From NCBI GenBank assembly GCA_013299115.1, contig JAAFKA010000002.1:186001-250000 (forward strand): a stretch of 64,000 nt of DNA. Direction: 5' to 3'. This DNA is from Cytophagales bacterium. Its GTDB lineage: Bacteria > Bacteroidota > Bacteroidia > Cytophagales > Thermoflexibacteraceae. This document shows, one piece after another, positions 23,548 through 30,084 of this stretch (position 1 is its first letter; each line of letters opens with the position of its first letter). The notes beneath the pieces were generated by a model that worked only from the letters and a program-made list of their open reading frames with translations, did not search any database and was not told the origin of the DNA. The position numbers were made by a program, and so were the translations under genes.

Positions 23548-25725
23548 CTACTTTTGCACTACCAATTTTTGAGTAAGCAACTCATTTTTGTAAGCTACTT
23601 TTACGATATACAAACCTGTAGGCAAATCTTGTAGGGCCACTTTGGTTTCTAATTGTTTGGTTTCCAAAACTTTAACTACTTGCCCCATGCTATTGCAAAT
23701 GGTAATGGTATAACTTCCTTGATTTCCAACTACCTCATAGTTACTGTCTTGCACTTCGATAGTAACAAATTCTGTTTCGGCAGGGTTAGGATGCACAGAA
23801 AGATTGAGAGTAGCAGGAGTTGTCTGAGTTTGACGGCAATACATATTCCCACCACTTTTGCAGAAAGTAATATAAGCCATAGTGCTTGCATGAACATCAG
23901 TATTCATGCCACACTGGTTGGCTGGGGTCATGCGAAAAGCTATGTTTATACAGGCTTCACGTGGAGAATTGCGATACCAATTCTGAAAATTAGGAATGGT
24001 AAACAAATTAGGCATAAACACTGACGTATAAGGGGTTAGTTCAAAAAATGTCCAAGCTCTGGTAAAAGGGTCTAAATATTCCCAACGGAACTCTGTAGAG
24101 TTTTCTGCTCCATTGATATAAATGATAGAAGATACATCTCTGCAATTCTGCGTAAAATCTTCTGTTCTCAATTCATAGGCAGTGGGTTTGCCCAATCTAA
24201 AACTCTTTGTAAACACCTGCACAGGGCAATCTACGCCAGGAATAGTATAGTTGGCGGTAATAGAGCCTATGCCATCACCTATTTTGGTAACTTCTAAGAT
24301 AGAATTTGGTTCATTGGGGTCGAAACTAAATTTTTCTCTTATTGTAATGTTGCCCGTACTTGTCCATACAAGAGCTGGAAAGAAAGGATTGTAAACAGAA
24401 AGATTACGAGGAACAGCTAATGTGTAAACCTGCACGGGGTTGGCATCACATATAAAGTCGGGTCCCTCTATTTTGTCCCCTAAGCCTGTGATGTTGTCAA
24501 AACAAGCAATGTGGAAATTGATAAAATTGCCTATTTCCTCTTTTGAACCATTTGAAAAACGAGCAGAAGGACTATCCGCACCAGGACACATGATGGTATC
24601 ATTTCCAAAAATACCTAAAAAAGAACAACCTTGATGCTCACCTCCCATCACATGACCAACTTCATGTGCCATAGTGGTATTGACAGCACCAAATGCAGCT
24701 TCGGTAGAAGTAAAGCACACGGCTGTATTGCCACAAGCAGTACCAGTATTGGCAAGTCCCCCAAAACCACCACCAGCAAATTTTCGACCTGAAAAAACAT
24801 GAACTACATCTCTTGCCAAAGTCGAGTTACGCCAAGCATCTGTTGCTCTACTTAAGTAGGTAAATGCAGCCACAAAAATACCTGCCTTTGGGTCTCCTGC
24901 TGAGTAAGGACACTCCTTATGAACAGTAAAAATATTGGTATAAACAATGAGGAGTTGGATATTCAAATCTCTTTTGTAAATACCTGATACTGAATAGCAA
25001 GTTCCCATCATCATGCCGTAGGCATTTTGTTTGTATTGTTCAGAGAAATAAAAATCTCCATCAAGGGCAATTTCGGCTATGCGGCATCCGCCTTGTAGTT
25101 TTTGGGTGGTAATGGGAGAAGTTATTTTTTCTTTCAGATGGTCAGCTTCGCTTTCTGTGTTACCACATCTGGCTGCACCTTCTTTGTATATTTTTGCTGT
25201 GTTTGCATAGAAAACAAACTCTTTGCCTGTGGTTTTATAGTTGGAGCAAGGTTCTATGGTATAGGCTTGGTTGGCAAAAGTAAAGTTGCAGAGCAAAAAA
25301 CTATCTGTAATCGTAAGCAATATTTCGGCAGTTTGGTCTTCTTTCACTGTGCCTCTGAACGTAATACACTCTCGCATCTCTATGGGTAGGTTTTCTTGTC
25401 TACCATTGATACTACCCACAAAGTTAGGGCTACGCAAATCATTAGCCTTAAATTCTATGGTCATACGAGGTAACGCAGGCAAATCTAATACCACCGTAGC
25501 TGTTTTCTCTCCTTGCAAGGTGCGAAGCAGGGCTTTAAGTGGTGCTATTTGAATAGCTAACAACTCATATTTTGAAAAAACGGTATCTATTGCCATTTTT
25601 TCTGTGGCTACTAAGGTAGCTGGTGCTGTTTGCAAAACTAAAGGCTCATTTTTGCCTGTATTTTGGGCAAACAAGTTGCTGCACAAGCAGCAAAATAAAA
25701 GTAGGATTAATGTAATTTTTTTCAT
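23548..25725 (-). CDS. Secreted metzincin metalloprotease with T9SS sorting domain
   Basis: About 725 residues from the ATG at 25725. Signal peptide (LILLLFCCLCSNLFAQ), an N-terminal propeptide-like region (~30-200), then a zinc-peptidase domain with the extended metzincin motif HEVGHVMGGEH (three His ligands and catalytic Glu) followed by the Met-turn-like region TIMCPGAD and CFDNITG. A middle region with several Cys and Ig-like strands follows, and the last ~75 residues form a type A T9SS sorting domain (LSVHPNPAETEFV, CNSMGQVVKV, LPTGLYIVKV, TQKLVVQK). It is therefore exported by the type IX system and either released or attached to the surface. The PorQ gene of that system is at 37071. 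Confidence 0.93.
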   Translation of the reverse strand: MKKITLILLLFCCLCSNLFAQNTGKNEPLVLQTAPATLVATEKMAIDTVFSKYELLAIQIAPLKALLRTLQGEKTATVVLDLPALPRMTIEFKANDLRSPNFVGSINGRQENLPIEMRECITFRGTVKEDQTAEILLTITDSFLLCNFTFANQAYTIEPCSNYKTTGKEFVFYANTAKIYKEGAARCGNTESEADHLKEKITSPITTQKLQGGCRIAEIALDGDFYFSEQYKQNAYGMMMGTCYSVSGIYKRDLNIQLLIVYTNIFTVHKECPYSAGDPKAGIFVAAFTYLSRATDAWRNSTLARDVVHVFSGRKFAGGGFGGLANTGTACGNTAVCFTSTEAAFGAVNTTMAHEVGHVMGGEHQGCSFLGIFGNDTIMCPGADSPSARFSNGSKEEIGNFINFHIACFDNITGLGDKIEGPDFICDANPVQVYTLAVPRNLSVYNPFFPALVWTSTGNITIREKFSFDPNEPNSILEVTKIGDGIGSITANYTIPGVDCPVQVFTKSFRLGKPTAYELRTEDFTQNCRDVSSIIYINGAENSTEFRWEYLDPFTRAWTFFELTPYTSVFMPNLFTIPNFQNWYRNSPREACINIAFRMTPANQCGMNTDVHASTMAYITFCKSGGNMYCRQTQTTPATLNLSVHPNPAETEFVTIEVQDSNYEVVGNQGSYTITICNSMGQVVKVLETKQLETKVALQDLPTGLYIVKVAYKNELLTQKLVVQK

Positions 25726-25848
25726 AATTTTGTTTATTTTTAAAATTTTAGGCAAAAAAAATAAAGACTTGCTCGCAAAGTCTTCATTTGGGTAGCGTAA
25801 CCTATTGCAAAAAACAAGGTCTTACAATAGGTGCTTTACAACTATTTT

Positions 25849-26217
25849 TTACTTTACTAATTTGACATTAGTTAGACTTAGTATAGGTATGGCATTTACG
25901 CCAGGGTGGTTGATAGTCATTTTGGTAGCTTCAAAACGAATTTTTTGCCCATCTTTTTCCAGAGTAGTTGGTAGGTTGCACACACCATACGTTTTGTTTT
26001 GAGTAAATAAACCACCCTCAACCACAATAACAAAGGATGGTGAATCAGCCGTACCTCGTTGTTTGATAGTACCTAATTCGTTGGAAAGCTTATCAATGTT
26101 TATATAGGGCGAAGTTTCTACACAAGTTACTAAAGGCACTTCATAAGGCAATACTTCTTCGTTTGAGCAGCTTGCAAAAAGCAGCAAGCAAAAAACTCCT
26201 ACAATTAAAGATTTCAT
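25849..26217 (-). CDS. Small lipoprotein of unknown function
   Basis: 122 residues with lipobox LFASC (Cys17), so lipid-anchored. The mature part is beta-rich with two Cys (TCVETS and YGVCNLP) that could form a disulfide, and reads like an immunoglobulin-type sandwich (SFVIVVEGGLF, KIRFEATKMTI, ILSLTNVKLV). No family recognised. It lies 124 bases downstream of the start of the T9SS protease, in the same direction, so it is transcribed toward that gene and could share its transcript. A hairpin CCTATTG...CAATAGG lies in the gap between them. Confidence 0.65.
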   Translation of the reverse strand: MKSLIVGVFCLLLFASCSNEEVLPYEVPLVTCVETSPYINIDKLSNELGTIKQRGTADSPSFVIVVEGGLFTQNKTYGVCNLPTTLEKDGQKIRFEATKMTINHPGVNAIPILSLTNVKLVK

Positions 26218-26503
26218 AAATTTTAAGTTTTTTTGTGATAGTTTTATTTTTATCAGCTATGCACAAGAAAGCAGTTAGCTGCTGCAAAAATACGCAATAG
26301 AAAAGAAAAAACTAAATAGCCGTCTTTCTTATTTTTTCTGGTGCAAAGGTATGTAAAAAAACAATAAGTGATAGCCACGTAAAAGTAGGCAAATAGGCTG
26401 CATTTTTTGTAGCATAGAAATAAAATATAACTAAAATTTGCTTTTTGTTTATCAATCGGTAAATTGCTTTCTATTTCTCAATCACTTTAATAAGCAATAA
26501 ATT

Positions 26504-26788
26504 ATGGATATTGGCAGCAAACTGCGATATTTTCGCACCAAACAAAACCTTTCACAAGAAAAATTAGCTATGTTGCTCGACATAGACCGCAACAGTTATA
26601 TGCGTTTGGAAACAGGAGAGGTTAATCTTTCTTGGGAAAGACTGGAGCAAATAGCCAACATACTCAAATTAGATGTATGGGAGATTTTGGCACACAACGA
26701 AAAGCAAGTAGTTTATGTCAATGCAACCAATCAAGGCACAGTTACTAATCAAGGTTATGTTACCCAAAATATTTCTCAACCCAAATGA
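26504..26788 (+). CDS. XRE-family helix-turn-helix regulator
   Basis: 94 residues. Residues ~4-60 form a Cro/C1-type HTH: KLRYFRTKQNLSQEKLAMLLDI as helices 1-2, DRNSYMRLETGEVNLSW as recognition helix and turn, and IANILKLDVWEIL as helices 4-5. After this comes an Asn/Thr/Gln-rich tail (VNATNQGTVTNQGYVTQNISQ). In related proteins such a tail leads into a coiled coil in the same chain; here the frame stops with TGA at 26786 and the coiled coil continues in another frame (26790-26909). It probably binds DNA as a dimer; its target is unknown. Confidence 0.85.
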   Translation: MDIGSKLRYFRTKQNLSQEKLAMLLDIDRNSYMRLETGEVNLSWERLEQIANILKLDVWEILAHNEKQVVYVNATNQGTVTNQGYVTQNISQPK

Positions 26789-26789
26789 A

Positions 26790-26909
26790 ATGACGGAAAA
26801 GTATAGAGCATTAGAGGTCAAAGTGGCAGTATTAGAAGAAAGAATTGAAAGCAAAGATAGAGAAATAGCTTTGTTGAAAGAATTAATGGGAGGCAAAGAG
26901 AATGGATAA
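26790..26909 (+). CDS. Short coiled-coil ORF, probably the detached tail of the XRE protein
   Basis: 39 residues starting ATG one base after the upstream TGA: MTEKYRALEVKVAVLEERI then ESKDREIALLKELMGGKENG, a leucine-heptad helix. The same frame is also open upstream across the XRE tail, so a one-base shift near 26783-26789 would fuse both parts into a 130-residue regulator with the usual HTH / Asn-Gln linker / coiled-coil layout. It is either a frameshift mutation, a sequencing error, programmed slippage at CCCAAATGAAATG, or a separately translated peptide. Confidence 0.5.
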   Translation: MTEKYRALEVKVAVLEERIESKDREIALLKELMGGKENG

Positions 26910-26941
26910 GCAAAGCAAAATAGCAGCAAGCAACAATATAC

Positions 26942-26980
26942 AATGTTCAAGTTATGTGCTTTGAACAAAACTTGAACATT
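26942..26980. terminator. Hairpin after the XRE unit
   Basis: AATGTTCAAGTT (26942-26953) and AACTTGAACATT (26969-26980) form a perfect 12-bp stem with a 15-base loop. No strong T-run follows, so termination is plausible rather than certain. Confidence 0.5.
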
Positions 26981-27009
26981 ATACATTACAACTCACAATT
27001 TAAAATTCC

Positions 27010-27075
27010 TTACAGCGGAATATTGCCATGTTTTTTCTTAGGCAATTTTGCTACTTTATTTTCCAACATTTTGAA
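27010..27075 (-). pseudogene. C-terminal remnant of an acyl-CoA carboxylase beta subunit
   Basis: Read on the minus strand, the last 22 codons before a TAA are FKMLENKVAKL then PKKKHGNIPL. The ending KKHGNIPL is the conserved C-terminus of propionyl/methylmalonyl-type biotin-dependent carboxyltransferase beta subunits (PccB/MmdA), which should be ~510 residues. Upstream the similarity stops within one or two codons and the sequence passes directly into the GCCGTTGTTTGTG repeat and the Uma2 array. The rest of the gene is not in the window, so this is the scar of a gene cut off where the array begins. Confidence 0.65.
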
Positions 27076-27085
27076 AACTGCTCCT

Positions 27086-27120
27086 GCCGTTGTTTGTGTC
27101 CTCACAAACGACTATTATTT
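27086..27120. repeat. GTTTGTGTCCTCACAAAC repeat, array edge copy
   Basis: GCCGTTGTTTGTGTCCTCAC continuing AAACGACTATTATTT. Close copies lie at 27802-27834, 28518-28550, 29234-29268 and 29278-29312, i.e. at every junction of the Uma2 array, and an inverted pair is at 53024-53088. The core GTTTGTG(TCC)TCACAAAC is palindromic. Confidence 0.85.
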
Positions 27121-27761
27121 TACAACTCCTCGCAATCCGCATAAATTTCTTGCAGTTCCAATTTGACTGAAACCGTAGGCAAATAGAGAAAATCCTTTTC
27201 TGTTTCTATTTTCTCCTCTGTCCACTCGGTAGCACTCACTCGTTGATAATGAACTAAATGATTTTTATCTTGCTCGACTATAATGTATTCTTGCAAACTT
27301 TCTAAGGTTTTATATTCACGCAATTTGTCTATATAGTCTGTTGTTACCGAACTTGGCGAAACGATTTCAAAAATAATTAGAGGATTGGTAACTTCTTTAT
27401 CTGCTGTAAGTGCTAATTTCTTTGGAGTAACAGCTACATCAGGAATACGGATTTTTTCCTTGCCATTGATAATAATAGAAATTTGGATAGTATTGCCATA
27501 AACTCTAAATGAATTAGGGTTTAAATTAAACATCAATTTTCGTTGAATATTTGTAATTATTTGACCGTGTTTGGTAGTTGCCATTTCTGAATAGATTTGT
27601 ATGTCTTCTTGGTTTAACAATTTGGTGAGGATTTCATCGTCAATGACTTGTCCGTTGTATTTCCAAACAATTAATCCATCGTCATACTCAAAATGACTGC
27701 CCGCAAACTCACAAATTTTGTCGTAGTCGGTTTTGGTGTAAAAAGTAGTTGAGGTTGTCAT
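27120..27761 (-). CDS. Uma2 family nuclease-fold protein, array copy 1
   Basis: 213 residues from the ATG at 27761; the in-frame upstream stretch (beginning RTQKTAGK) is translated repeat spacer, so I exclude it. Uma2 (DUF820) has the PD-(D/E)XK restriction-endonuclease fold: here Asp108 in RIPDVAV, Glu132 in IIFEIVSPSS, Asp142 and Lys146 in TDYIDKLREY, and EYIIVEQ. The N-terminal ~50 residues (FYTKTDYDKICEFAGSHFEY) are nearly invariant among the four copies. Catalysis is expected from the residues but the cellular role of Uma2 proteins is unsettled. Last in a four-gene array, adjoining the carboxylase remnant. Confidence 0.85.
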   Translation of the reverse strand: MTTSTTFYTKTDYDKICEFAGSHFEYDDGLIVWKYNGQVIDDEILTKLLNQEDIQIYSEMATTKHGQIITNIQRKLMFNLNPNSFRVYGNTIQISIIINGKEKIRIPDVAVTPKKLALTADKEVTNPLIIFEIVSPSSVTTDYIDKLREYKTLESLQEYIIVEQDKNHLVHYQRVSATEWTEEKIETEKDFLYLPTVSVKLELQEIYADCEEL

Positions 27762-27835
27762 AATTTTGATTTTTTTGAAATAAAATATTTTTGTTTTTCC
27801 TGCTGTTTTTTGTGTCCGCACAAACGACTATTACT

Positions 27836-28477
27836 TTACAACTCCTCGCAATCTGCATAAATTTCTTGCATCTGTAATTTGACTGAAACCGTAGGCAAAT
27901 AAAGAAAATCCTTTTCTGTTTCTATTTTCTCCTCTGTCCATTCCGTAGCACCCACTCGTTGGTAATGCACCAAACAGTTTTTGTCTTGCTCTACTATAAT
28001 GTATTCTTGCAAAGTTTCTAATGCTTTGTATTCTCGCAATTTGTCTATGTAGTCTGTCTGCACAGAACTTGGTGATACGATTTCAAAAATCACCAAAGGA
28101 TTGGTAAGATGATTATTTTCATTCAAAATTTCCTTTCTGGGTGCAATCGTAACATCAGGAATACGGATTTTTTCCTTGCCATTGATAATAATAAAAATAT
28201 TGGGCGTACTGCCATAAACCCTAAATAATTTAAGGTTTAAATTCAACATTAATTTTTGCTGAATGTTATTGATTATTATACTGTGTTTGTGAGTTGCCAT
28301 TTCTAAATAAATTTGTATGTCTTCTTGGTTCAATAATTTGGTAAGGATTTCATCGTCAATGACTTGTCCATTGTATTTCCAAACAATTAATCCATCGTCA
28401 TACTCAAAATGACTGCCCGCAAACTCGCAAATTTTGTCGTAGTCGGTTTTGGTGTAAAAAGTAGTTGAGGTTGTCAT
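27836..28477 (-). CDS. Uma2 family nuclease-fold protein, array copy 2
   Basis: 213 residues. It keeps the PD-(D/E)XK set (RIPDVTI, VIFEIVSPSS, TDYIDKLREY) and is nearly identical to the neighbours at both ends. The middle (residues ~60-125) is the variable part: here ATHKHSIIINNIQQKLMLN and LFRVYGSTPNIFI, and EILNENNHLTNP replaces LALTADKEVTNP. Concentrated change around the core strands suggests each copy recognises a different ligand or target, or that conversion homogenises only the ends. Period to copy 1 is exactly 716 bases. Confidence 0.85.
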   Translation of the reverse strand: MTTSTTFYTKTDYDKICEFAGSHFEYDDGLIVWKYNGQVIDDEILTKLLNQEDIQIYLEMATHKHSIIINNIQQKLMLNLNLKLFRVYGSTPNIFIIINGKEKIRIPDVTIAPRKEILNENNHLTNPLVIFEIVSPSSVQTDYIDKLREYKALETLQEYIIVEQDKNCLVHYQRVGATEWTEEKIETEKDFLYLPTVSVKLQMQEIYADCEEL

Positions 28478-28551
28478 AATTTTGATTTTTTTGGAATAAA
28501 ATATTTTTGTTTTTCCTGCCGTTTTTTGTGTCTGCACAAACGACTATTATT

Positions 28552-29193
28552 TTACAACTCCTCGCAATTTGCATAAATTTCCTGCATCTCCAATTTGATT
28601 GAAACCGTAGGCAAATAAAGGAAATCCTTGTCGGTTTCTATTTTTTCTTCTGTCCATTCCGTAGCACTCACTCGTTGATAATGCACCAAACAGTTTTTGT
28701 CTTGTTCCACAATGATGTACTCTTGCAAAGTTTCTATTGCTTTGTATTCACGCAATTTGTCTATGTAGTCTATGGTTACAGAACTTGGCGATACGACCTC
28801 GAAAATAATCAAAGGATTGGTAACATAGTTGTCCCTACTGAAAGTTTCTTTGTGTGGTGTAATTGTAACATCAGGAATACGGATTTTCTCCTTCCCATTG
28901 ATAAGAATGCAAATATTTGGAGAGTTAGCGTAAATATAGAATAGATTTTCATCTAAAACTTTGCTTAATTTTCTATAAATATTTGTTGTAATGCGGTAGT
29001 GTTTATGAGTTGCCATTTCTAAATAAATTTGTATGTCTTCTTGGTTTAACAATTTGGTGAGGATTTCGTCTTCAATGACTTGTCCGTTGTATTTCCAAAC
29101 AATTAATCCATCGTCATACTCAAAATGACTGCCCGCAAACTCGCAAATTTTGTCGTAGTCGGTTTTGGTGTAAAAAGTAGTTGAGGTTGTCAT
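28552..29193 (-). CDS. Uma2 family nuclease-fold protein, array copy 3
   Basis: 213 residues with PDVTI, IIFEVVSPSS and IDYIDKLREY as the active-site set. The variable middle reads ATHKHYRITTNIYRKLSKVL and ENLFYIYANSPNICIL, sharing the ATHKH start with copy 2 but a YRKLSKVLDENLF segment closer to copy 4, so the middle segments look mosaic. Period to copy 2 is again 716 bases. Its upstream spacer carries a doubled GTTTGTG repeat. Confidence 0.85.
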   Translation of the reverse strand: MTTSTTFYTKTDYDKICEFAGSHFEYDDGLIVWKYNGQVIEDEILTKLLNQEDIQIYLEMATHKHYRITTNIYRKLSKVLDENLFYIYANSPNICILINGKEKIRIPDVTITPHKETFSRDNYVTNPLIIFEVVSPSSVTIDYIDKLREYKAIETLQEYIIVEQDKNCLVHYQRVSATEWTEEKIETDKDFLYLPTVSIKLEMQEIYANCEEL

Positions 29194-29277
29194 AATTTTG
29201 ATTTTTTTGAAATAAAATATTTTTGTTTTTCCTGCTGTTGTTTGTGTCCTCACAAACGACTATTATTTTACAACTTG

Positions 29278-29312
29278 CCGTTGTTTGTGTCCTCACAAAC
29301 GACTATTATTTT
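29278..29312. repeat. Doubled GTTTGTGTCCTCACAAAC repeat inside the Uma2 array
   Basis: The repeat at 29234-29268 is followed after nine bases by a second copy at 29278-29312, which lengthens this junction by 43 bases compared with the other two. Copies preceding copies 2 and 3 have one or two changes (TGTGTCCGCACAAAC, TGTGTCTGCACAAAC). Confidence 0.85.
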
Positions 29313-29952
29313 ACAACTCCTCGCAATTTGCATAAATTTCTTGCATCTCCAATTTGATTGAAACCGTAGGCAAATAGAGAAAATCCTTGTCGGTTTCTAT
29401 TTTTTCTTCTGTCCACTCGGTAGCACTCACACGTTGGTAGTGGACTAAATGATTTTTATCTTGCTCTACTATAATGTATTCTTGCAAAGTTTCTATTGCT
29501 TTGTATTCTCGCAATTTGTCTATGTAGTCTATGGTTACAGAACTTGGCGATACGATTTCAAAAATAATTATTGGATTGGTAACTTCTTTATTGGCTGTTA
29601 GTGCCAACTTTCTTGGTGTAACCATTACATCAGGAATACGGATTTTTTCTTTCCCACTAATAATAATAGCTATATGAATAGTGTTGGTATAGATTGAAAA
29701 TATGTTTTCATCTAAACCTTTGAACAACTTACTGTGTATGTTGCGTATAATTTGACCGTGTTTGGTAGTTGCCATTTCTGAATAGATTTGTATGTCTTCT
29801 TGGTTTAACAATTTGGTGAGGATTTCATCGTCAATGACTTGTCCGTTGTATTTCCAAACAATTAATCCATCGTCATACTCAAAATGACTGCCCGCAAACT
29901 CGCAAATTTTATCGTAGTCGGTTTTGGTGTAAAAAGTGGCGGCGGTTAGCAT
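29311..29952 (-). CDS. Uma2 family nuclease-fold protein, array copy 4 (promoter-proximal)
   Basis: 213 residues from the ATG at 29952, with PDVMV, IIFEIVSPSS and IDYIDKLREY. Its first residues (MLTAATFYTK) and its upstream region differ from the other three, whose leaders are copies of one another, so this is probably the ancestral gene with its native promoter region, and the other three are the amplified ones. The variable middle (HGQIIRNIHSKLFKGL, IFSIYTNTIHIAI) shares ATTKHGQI with copy 1. A 35-bp perfect hairpin lies 46 bases upstream. Confidence 0.85.
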   Translation of the reverse strand: MLTAATFYTKTDYDKICEFAGSHFEYDDGLIVWKYNGQVIDDEILTKLLNQEDIQIYSEMATTKHGQIIRNIHSKLFKGLDENIFSIYTNTIHIAIIISGKEKIRIPDVMVTPRKLALTANKEVTNPIIIFEIVSPSSVTIDYIDKLREYKAIETLQEYIIVEQDKNHLVHYQRVSATEWTEEKIETDKDFLYLPTVSIKLEMQEIYANCEEL

Positions 29953-29998
29953 AGTTTTATGAGGTGGTTTATGCAAATTTATGTTTTTTAGGGAGAAA

Positions 29999-30069
29999 AG
30001 CAATGATAACACAAGGTAAAGATGTCATCTTTTTAAAAGATGACATCTTTACCTTGTGTTATCATTGCT
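29999..30069. repeat. Perfect inverted repeat, 35-bp arms, one-base loop
   Basis: Arms begin AGCAATGATAACACAAGG and meet at CATCTTTT-t-AAAAGATG. It separates the end of the DUF2339 gene from the upstream region of the Uma2 array, both on the minus strand, and would fold into a very stable hairpin in RNA or a cruciform in DNA. The inner part AAAGATGTCAT...ATGACATCTTT recurs at 40172-40264. Confidence 0.9.
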
Positions 30070-30084
30070 GCTACATTTATCTTT

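Noticed and set aside
26428-26470. Promoter for the XRE gene
   Set aside because: TAAAATTTG has one base too many between TA and TTTG; no clear -33 box at the correct distance.
27762-27821. Upstream in-frame extension of Uma2 copies giving an N-terminus such as MRTQKTAGKTKIFYF
   Set aside because: It is the translation of the junction repeat; copy 4 lacks it and all four share a good ATG 20 codons later.
27086-29320. CRISPR-like array
   Set aside because: Repeats are ~35 bases but separated by ~680-base coding units and vary in number; there are no short spacers and no cas genes.
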